From NCBI GenBank assembly GCA_902796775.1, contig CADBQK010000095.1, forward strand, positions 1 to 9,194: a DNA stretch of 9,194 nucleotides, written 5' to 3'. The notes below the pieces were generated by a model. That model was not told where the DNA came from. It searched no databases and was given only the letters and a program-made list of their open reading frames with translations. This stretch comes from an uncultured Lachnospiraceae bacterium (lineage in GTDB: Bacteria > Bacillota_A > Clostridia > Lachnospirales > Lachnospiraceae). This document shows, piece after piece, positions 1 to 6,000 of this stretch. Within the stretch, counting starts at the first letter, position 1. Each line of letters begins with the position of its first letter. The translations under genes were made by a program, and so were the position numbers.

Positions 1-41
1 GGGCTTTTGACCGCTTCCTGAGTACACTTTCAGAAGAATAA
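1..41 (+). CDS. C-terminal tail of an upstream gene cut by the window edge
   Basis: The third forward frame is open from base 3 to a TAA stop at 39-41 and reads AFDRFLSTLSEE. This looks like an ordinary amphipathic protein tail. The other two forward frames meet stops earlier. Only twelve residues are visible, so no family can be named and the coding call rests on frame texture alone. If it is real, it ends 78 bases before the sigma factor start, leaving room for a promoter of the downstream operon, although none stands out clearly there. Confidence 0.3.
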   Translation, partial: AFDRFLSTLSEE

Positions 42-105
42 GATGCCTTCATCAGGATCCATTACATGACGATTCGGACATAGAGGGACAGCTTGGGGTT
101 ACAGT

Positions 106-111
106 AAGAGG
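106..111 (+). promoter_or_regulatory. Ribosome binding site that places the sigma factor start
   Basis: AAGAGG lies 8 bases before the ATG at 120. The same frame also has a GTG at 117, directly before that ATG, but only 5 bases from this site. The spacing favours ATG 120. Confidence 0.55.
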
Positions 112-119
112 TTTGTGTG

Positions 120-719
120 ATGGATAATGATGAAGTGATCTACAGTCGCTTTCTGAAGGAAAGGAATGAAGAGGATCTGCGGATCCTGCTGGTACGGCAC
201 AAGGATCCACTGCTGTTTTTCCTGTATGGATATGTCCATAACATGGAGGATGCAGAAGAACTGATGATGGACAGTTTTGCAGAGGTCGCTGCCGGCCGGA
301 CTTTGTTTTCAGGCCGGAGCTCATTTAAGACCTGGCTGTTTGCTGTGGCGCGCAACAAGGCGCGGATGCATCTGCGCAGGCACAGACCCGTCATGGTGTC
401 CATCGAGGAAGTGACGGGTGTACTGCCTGCCGTGGGGATGCCCGGGAATGCGGGAGGAGGGTTTGACGCGGAGGATTGCGATCCGGAGGCCGGATTTCTG
501 AAGAATGAAAGGGATCTTAGACTGCATGATGCCATGAAAAAACTCAGTCCGGATGCACAGCATGTCCTGCATCTGATCTATTTTGCAGATATGAGCTATG
601 ACGAAGTAGCCAGGGTACTTGGCAAGAGCAGACGCCAGACGTATCATCTGGCAGACCGCTGCCGGTCGCAGCTGAAAAAGATACTGGAAAGCGAGGGCTA
701 TCATGAGGACGACAGATGA
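120..719 (+). CDS. ECF-like sigma-70 family RNA polymerase sigma factor
   Basis: The 199-residue product has the two-domain layout of a small sigma-70 factor. Region 2 spans about residues 8-88. It includes DAEELMMDSFAEV (44-56), typical of the core-binding helices, and FKTWLFAVARNKARMHLRR (69-87), typical of the promoter-melting and -10 recognition helix. A linker of about 45 residues (90-135), rich in Gly, Pro and Asp, follows. Region 4 spans about 137-189. It starts with LSPDAQHVLHLIYF and contains a helix-turn-helix around MSYDEVARVLGKSRRQTYHLADR, which would contact the -35 element. Length and the absence of regions 1 and 3 fit the ECF group. The gene is first in an operon with small membrane proteins and a PrsW-like protease, which suggests membrane-controlled activity. 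Its promoters and signal are unknown. The sigma-family call is strong and the exact ECF subgroup is not assigned. Confidence 0.9.
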   Translation: MDNDEVIYSRFLKERNEEDLRILLVRHKDPLLFFLYGYVHNMEDAEELMMDSFAEVAAGRTLFSGRSSFKTWLFAVARNKARMHLRRHRPVMVSIEEVTGVLPAVGMPGNAGGGFDAEDCDPEAGFLKNERDLRLHDAMKKLSPDAQHVLHLIYFADMSYDEVARVLGKSRRQTYHLADRCRSQLKKILESEGYHEDDR

Positions 720-1026
720 TCAGCTTAGGGAGATTCTGAAGCGTTCGGATCAGATCTCTCAGAGAAGAGATATTTTCAGAAAGGCTATGACAAGTACTGC
801 ATCCCTGTGTGTATGTATCGGACTTCTTTTGGTGACAGCGGCTTACTTGCCTGCTGTCAGTCAGGCTGGTGCAGATGTCGGTACGGCAGAGCAATACGGC
901 AGCCTGATCCTCGGGACTGCCCACATGGGATATGTGGTGATTGGCGTCCTTGCATTCATGGCAGGGATTTTTACTGCACTGCTGGCCCGGTACTGGAAGA
1001 AATGGAAGGAACTTGGCAGATGTTGA
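703..1026 (+). CDS. Small two-TM membrane protein, candidate anti-sigma factor or sigma tether
   Basis: The 107-residue product starts at ATG 703, 17 bases inside the sigma gene, behind a GAGGG at 693-697, so translation is probably coupled. A charged N-terminus (1-28, with REILKRSDQISQRR at 9-22) is followed by a hydrophobic segment at about 29-50. Next come a short polar loop (51-73) and a second hydrophobic segment at about 75-96, ending in a basic tail. The basic residues flanking the membrane segments predict both ends inside the cell and the loop outside. The 105-residue protein at 2638-2955 is a clear paralogue, sharing EILKRS near the N-terminus and a loop of the form GS-(L/F)-IL followed by GY. 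No known anti-sigma domain such as a zinc-binding ZAS motif is visible. Its position directly after a sigma factor and near a PrsW-like protease suggests an anti-sigma role, which is inference. Confidence 0.75.
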   Translation: MRTTDDQLREILKRSDQISQRRDIFRKAMTSTASLCVCIGLLLVTAAYLPAVSQAGADVGTAEQYGSLILGTAHMGYVVIGVLAFMAGIFTALLARYWKKWKELGRC

Positions 1027-1826
1027 GTACAGAAATGATACAAGGTCTGTTTTTCATTTTCATACGAGTCGTGCTTGAGGTTTGTATTATCTGGAAATCG
1101 ATACAGCTGATCCGCAGCGGTGCGTCTTCCATGCCGGCGATGTTTTTTACCTTCGCCATAATAAGTTTTATGATGAGTGATCTGTACTGGATCACCTATG
1201 TTGCGATCCGGTCAGACATGCAGATGCCATTTGCTGTAAATGAAATCGGAGAATGGGCACTTTTTCTGCTGCTTGCCTCCGCCTTGAATGCAGCATTTCG
1301 GAAGCGTCAGGCAGACGCTCTGCGGGAGATGATCCTGGCTGCACTGTTTGCCTGTGCAAGTACTGCCCTTTGGATCGGATGGTCCGGTGAGTGGCTTCAG
1401 GATATCATCACGGGTATTGTTCTGGGGTATTTATTCTGCATGACAGTTTATTCACTGCGGGCTTCGGATGCGCTTTCCCCTGCACAATGGAAACTTATGG
1501 GCACAGGTGCCGGTGGGCTGATCGTCATGCAGACACTGACATTTGTACTGCCTTCGCCTGCAAAGCAGGCCCTGGATACCTGCTGCTATGTCCTGATGTA
1601 TGCGGGGCATGCAGCTTTTTATGCCAAAGCGCTGCAAACCTGGCGGAAAGGCGCAGATGCCAGACAGCTGTGCAGTCTTTGCTTTGCAGGTTTTGCCTGG
1701 GGAATCAGCAGCATGTATATGAGTGCATTCCCCATGTATTATATCTCTGAGATGGCTGCGACAGGGTTCATTTTACCGATGGGACTTTCGGTAAGAAAGA
1801 TGGTGGAAGAAGATGATCTATGCTGA
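1020..1826 (+). CDS. Polytopic membrane protein of unknown function (about eight TM segments)
   Basis: The start is taken at ATG 1020, which overlaps the previous stop as ATGTTGA and has GGAAGGA at 1004-1010, 9 bases upstream. The frame stays open further upstream to 807, but that stretch overlaps the preceding gene and lacks a membrane-protein character. The 268-residue product is hydrophobic throughout. Segments lie at about 8-30, 39-62, 76-93, 102-120, 126-146, 159-177, 186-205 and 217-257, the last possibly two. Its most distinctive stretches are MSDLYWITYVAIRSDMQMPF (52-71) and NEIGEWALFLLLASAL (74-89), with several acidic and aromatic residues in or beside membrane segments. The C-terminus is acidic (EEDD). 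I do not recognise the family. Its place between a candidate anti-sigma protein and a PrsW-like protease would suit a sensor or scaffold, but nothing in the sequence proves this. Confidence 0.8.
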   Translation: MLSTEMIQGLFFIFIRVVLEVCIIWKSIQLIRSGASSMPAMFFTFAIISFMMSDLYWITYVAIRSDMQMPFAVNEIGEWALFLLLASALNAAFRKRQADALREMILAALFACASTALWIGWSGEWLQDIITGIVLGYLFCMTVYSLRASDALSPAQWKLMGTGAGGLIVMQTLTFVLPSPAKQALDTCCYVLMYAGHAAFYAKALQTWRKGADARQLCSLCFAGFAWGISSMYMSAFPMYYISEMAATGFILPMGLSVRKMVEEDDLC

Positions 1827-2448
1827 AAATATCCTGCTGTGCATTGCCATTCCGCTGCTGATCGCCGTTCTGTTTACAAGAGAGAGCACTAGAAGATTTA
1901 TCGTATCCTTCCTGTTGGGCATGGGTGTGTGCCTGCTGGCCGCGTATATTACCGGTTTTATCGGTACGGCAGCAGGGATGGGGCTTTCAGGAGGAGATAC
2001 CGCTATTTTCATTTCTCCGATCATTGAGGAGATCATGAAGATGATGCCGCCCCTGTTTTATCTGTTTATGATCGAGCCGGAGGATCGGAACCTGATCCTG
2101 GTATCAGTCGGAATAGGCACAGGTTTTGCCATCTATGAAAACTGCTGTTACATATTATCCCTGGGAGCGGGGAACTTGTCTTATATCCTGATTCGGGGGC
2201 TGGCGGTCGGAGTTATGCATATTGTCAGTATTCTTACCTTTGCGATGGGACTCGTTCTGGTGAGAAGATTTCAAATGCTTTCCACAGCCGCCATCATGGG
2301 TGCGCTGGCGCTCTCCATGACCTTTCACGGACTGTACAACCTGCTGGTATCCGCACCCGGCATTACGACCTTGATCGGGTACAGTCTCCCCCTTATAACC
2401 GCTGCTCTGCTGTATCTTCCTTACAGAAGACTGCGGCTTACTGTGTAG
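1813..2448 (+). CDS. PrsW-like glutamic-type intramembrane protease
   Basis: The 211-residue membrane protein starts at ATG 1813, 14 bases before the previous gene ends, with GGTGGAAG (1802-1809) just upstream. It carries the conserved blocks of PrsW-like (M82/CAAX-type) proteases. These are SPIIEEIMK (68-76, paired E72 and E73), GIGTGFAIYEN (100-110, E109 and N110), RGLAVGVMH (128-136, R128 and H136) and FHGLYN (171-176, H172 and N176). All sit in or beside predicted membrane helices, as expected for an active site inside the bilayer. In B. subtilis PrsW makes the first cut in the anti-sigma factor RsiW and so activates SigW. Co-transcription with a sigma factor here suggests a similar role with the two-TM protein as substrate, which is inference. 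The known catalytic glutamates appear intact, so the enzyme is probably active. Confidence 0.87.
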   Translation: MIYAENILLCIAIPLLIAVLFTRESTRRFIVSFLLGMGVCLLAAYITGFIGTAAGMGLSGGDTAIFISPIIEEIMKMMPPLFYLFMIEPEDRNLILVSVGIGTGFAIYENCCYILSLGAGNLSYILIRGLAVGVMHIVSILTFAMGLVLVRRFQMLSTAAIMGALALSMTFHGLYNLLVSAPGITTLIGYSLPLITAALLYLPYRRLRLTV

Positions 2449-2512
2449 ACATGCAGGATTGCTGCTGCGTTCATAAATACTTCCATATATTGTTTCAAAT
2501 AACGTTCCGAAG

Positions 2513-2544
2513 AATCTCCGAAAAATATTTCGGAGATTTTTTTT
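2513..2544 (+). terminator. Intrinsic terminator of the sigma-PrsW operon
   Basis: An 11-bp perfect stem (2513-2523 with 2528-2538) with an AATA loop runs straight into eight T residues (2537-2544). It lies 64 bases after the PrsW-like stop codon. The 93 bases between it and the next gene must then hold a promoter. The nearest candidate is a weak TTTCCA at 2562 and GATATA at 2585, too poor to annotate separately. Confidence 0.9.
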
Positions 2545-2623
2545 ATTTTCAGGGGGGGAATTTTCCACAATCCTGCAACTAAGTGATATAGAAGATGTTC
2601 ATAAATGATCTATGTCTATGACC

Positions 2624-2629
2624 GGAAGG
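2624..2629 (+). promoter_or_regulatory. Ribosome binding site for the second two-TM protein
   Basis: GGAAGG lies 8 bases before ATG 2638. The frame is also open from an ATG at 2605, but that start has no ribosome binding site and would add eleven residues not matched in the paralogue at 703. Confidence 0.6.
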
Positions 2630-2637
2630 TGGTGAGT

Positions 2638-2955
2638 ATGGCAGATGGGACGGATGTGATGCTTCAGGAGATTCTGAAGCGAAGCAGTGAGATCAGAAGA
2701 AAGCGGGAAAGACGATTTCTGCATGCAATGACAGGTTTGTCCTGTGTGCTGATCAGCGCGCTTGCAGTTCTGATTCCTCTCTTATCGGGTGCAGGTCCTG
2801 AACAGGGAACATCCACTGTAATGGGATCATTTATCCTGTCTGCACAGGCTGGCGGATATATCCTGGTGGCAGTGATCGCTTTTGCGCTCGGTATCATAGC
2901 TGCGATGATCACGGAAAGATACAGAAAGAGAAATGACAAAGGGAAGGGAACATAA
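2638..2955 (+). CDS. Second small two-TM membrane protein, paralogue of the one in the sigma operon
   Basis: The 105-residue product has a charged N-terminus (1-29, with QEILKRSSEIRRKRERR at 10-26), a hydrophobic segment at about 30-50, a loop (51-69), a second segment at about 72-92 and a basic tail. It aligns over its length with the 107-residue protein at 703-1026. Shared features are L-x-EILKRS-x-x-I, AMT before the first membrane segment, GS-(L/F)-IL in the loop, GY at the start of the second segment, AF-x-x-GI within it, and Y-x-K after it. Fifteen bases are identical between the genes (729-743 and 2667-2681). It sits after the sigma operon terminator and 69 bases ahead of the giant secreted protein, with which it is probably co-transcribed. 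It may be an alternative partner of the sigma factor, or serve export or control of the large protein. No domain of known function is recognised. Confidence 0.75.
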   Translation: MADGTDVMLQEILKRSSEIRRKRERRFLHAMTGLSCVLISALAVLIPLLSGAGPEQGTSTVMGSFILSAQAGGYILVAVIAFALGIIAAMITERYRKRNDKGKGT

Positions 2956-2957
2956 CA

Positions 2958-2977
2958 GGCTGAAAAGAAAAACAGCC
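2958..2977 (+). other. Short inverted repeat between the two-TM gene and the giant gene
   Basis: GGCTG (2958-2962) and CAGCC (2973-2977) flank a ten-base A-rich loop just after the stop of the two-TM gene. No T tract follows, so it is not an intrinsic terminator. It could stabilise or mark an RNA processing site between two co-transcribed genes, or be chance. Confidence 0.3.
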
Positions 2978-3011
2978 AAACAAAAATGCAAAAAGTAAGC
3001 CCATACATAGA

Positions 3012-3017
3012 AGGAGG
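3012..3017 (+). promoter_or_regulatory. Consensus ribosome binding site that fixes the giant protein start
   Basis: AGGAGG lies 7 bases before ATG 3025. An in-frame ATG at 2986 is upstream, but it has no such site and would place thirteen polar residues in front of a normal signal peptide. ATG 3025 is therefore chosen. Confidence 0.85.
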
Positions 3018-3024
3018 AGAAGAC

Positions 3025-6000
3025 ATGAAAAGGAAAGGTCTGGTAAAAGGAACTATACTGAATGCAGTGCTGATTGCATTCATGATCGCGGCTGCTTTTT
3101 TCTGTACAGACACATATGCACAGAACGGGAAGCCTGATCAGCCAAGTGATGTGCTTAACCAGGACAGCAAAAAGCCGTCCGGATTTACTAACCTGGAGAA
3201 GAAAGATCCTTACGGATCTATTGGCAATATTCCCTTTCTGCTCTCTGAACAGAATGAGCTCTTCGGGTACTGGGGTCATCATAAAGATGTTAAAGGCAGA
3301 TACTATGATAATCTGGATATGACAATACAGAAGCATGATGGCAGTTATGCTGTCATAAAAAGCGTAAACAAAAAGGCCTCAGGAGATACGGCTGCCAATA
3401 TGGATGACATTGGTTATGGAGACAATGCATACCGGTTTGTAAAGGGCACTTCGTTTGATCCGACCGGGAGCGGCCGCAGGGATTATGCAGCGTATCTGGG
3501 CTGGAATCCTGTGAACAATAAGTACATCTGTTTTGTCAGGAAACCTGCAGCATCAAAAGTCTATACATGCGAGCTGGATACAGCAGAGTGGGTAAGTTCT
3601 GCAAAACCATATTATTTTGAAATGATCAGCAAAATGGCGATCACCTCAGGAGATTATGACGGAGACGGGAAGGACTCTCTCATCGTGTATTGCTGCGGGG
3701 ATGGATCAAATGTTTTTCTGTATGAGATTGGTTTTGACGGTTCTTCTTTCTCTAAGACAAAGGTCCTGGATCTTTCCACAGTTCTGGTGGATGACGGATA
3801 CAAAAAGCAGAATGGAGTCAAATATAAGCCGATCGTAACGCTTGCAACCGGTGATTTTGACGGGGATGAGATTGACGAATTGGCCTACTCGGCCGGTTTT
3901 CATAATGACTCGGGCAGTGCCGCGGATGGCTGGATAGAAGATTTTTCAAGTATCAAAAAGTATACGACATGCATCGGGATCGGGGATCGCGGTAAAAGCT
4001 GGAATATGAGCAGTCCCATATGGCTGTACGTGAAGGGAGATTCAACTCATTATAATGATTATGAGATGATACCCTATACTCTGATGCATGGAGGAACAAT
4101 CGCAGCAGGGAACCTTGACGGCAAAGGAGCAGATGAGCTTATCGCTGTCGGCTATACATCGAATGGTGCATTTGTGTATAATTACAAAAACAGTACAGAC
4201 CAGATCAGCAGGGCTTGTGATGTGGATAAGAACCACTATGTGACATCCATCATTCGTTACTCCGAAGGCTCATATGTTAGCAGCGGTTTAAGCTCACTTG
4301 ACATGAGCACCTTTGGTAAACACAGTATGGATAATATAAAGGACAGCAGATATGTCTGGATGCCGATTACACTTGCATGCGGCAGGACCAACGGACACAG
4401 CTCACCTGCGGATGTGTTTATTTCCGGCAGAATTTACTCTTTTAATACCGGCTCTGCAAAAGAGGTCTTTACACCCAAGATTATGACCCAGACGTTTAAT
4501 ACATTTATGGATGATCCAAATGGTACCTACACCTACACGGATGTGTACTGGGTAAATGATGTCACAGTCGGTAATTTTAATCATAATGATGCCGGTCGTG
4601 AGCAGTTTGTGTATACCTTGTGGTTTAAAGAAAAGGGTGAAAGAAATTCAAGTGTCTCCCTGGGTATTATGGGAGGAGCCAAGTTTAAGGATAATACAGA
4701 CGAAAACGGTAATATCACATTTGGTCCATGTACGGAATATGCTGCAAGCGATATTCGCGGAGATATAAATGGATGGATCGACCAGGAAAAGACAGAGGCA
4801 GCATCAAAAGTAATCAGTAAGCATGATGACTGGTACTGCAATACCGTATTTGTGGCAACTGACGTGAACGACGACGGTGTGCTTGCCAGACGCAGCAAGT
4901 CAAATAGCAATAAAAAATATACAGGATATGTATATACAGATCCGGAGGTGCTGGCAGTACTCCAGGCCGGACCTTACTTTAAGGAAATCGATGATATCGG
5001 CGGCTACGCAGATCCCTGCGGTACGGAATTCGGAATAGAAACGAGCTGTGGATACGCTTCTTCCAGCGGGAACAGTGTCTCCTTTGGTGTGGGCTTTGCG
5101 GGTGAAGTTTCTGCAGCGGCTGTAAAAGCTTCCATAGAGGCCGGGTATACGATGGACTGGTCGCAGTCATTTGAAGATGCTTATGAGGTGTCGCATTCTC
5201 TCACATTTACTGCCCAGGAAGAAGATCAGGTAATACTGTCACGTATTCCGGAAGCTGTATATTGCTATGATATCTATAAAAAAGGAGACTGGGTGCAGAA
5301 TGGGCATACAGTAAGAGTTCCGATGACGCCAGTGTATTACCAGCTGAATATTGACGATTATAACAGTTTTGTAGATGAATATAATGCCATTGCGAAGAAA
5401 GCGGGAAGCAAAAATACACTGGTAAAGATTACAGACAAGGATCTGCCTGCGGATAATGAAGGTAATCCGTATAAATACCGCAGTGTGGAATGGAGTGATT
5501 CGGAACCCCAGCTGTCAGCAGGAGAGATCGAGCTTAGTCACAGTGGCGGTTTTGCTCAGGGTGCATGGTCAAGCAGTGCTTCTTCGACCGTCTCCACGGA
5601 AATAGCGCACGGCTTTTCGTTCAGTCTGACTGTACAGGGAGGCGGATCCCTGGGCGCTGCAGAAGGATGGGCAGGAGGGTATGTCAATCTGGATTACAGC
5701 AATTCTACCGGAGAGTCAACATCGAAAGGAAAAACGACTGCAGCGGCCGGGCAGGTGCAGAATATCAGCACCATGGCTATTGGGAATCAGCTTACACCTG
5801 CCCAGATCAAAGCCTATAAGTTTAACTGGTCATTCGGGACCTGGTCAAGAACCCTGCAGAATGGCAAGGCCAAGATACCTTTCTATGGGTATCGTGTAAG
5901 CAGTTTGCAGGCACCGGCTCCGCGTGTGGAAGATCTTTCCATCGATCTGGTTACAGATACCGATAATGATCCTGCACTTGAGCTTACCTGGACAAATCCG

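Noticed and set aside
807..1019. N-terminal extension of the polytopic membrane protein to base 807
   Set aside because: It would overlap most of the two-TM gene in another frame, is Cys/Arg-rich without membrane character, and a well-spaced ribosome binding site supports ATG 1020.
1813..2614. Shared ten-base string ATGATCTATG at 1813 and 2605
   Set aside because: Only ten bases match and the flanks differ. It is not evidence of a mobile element or attachment site.
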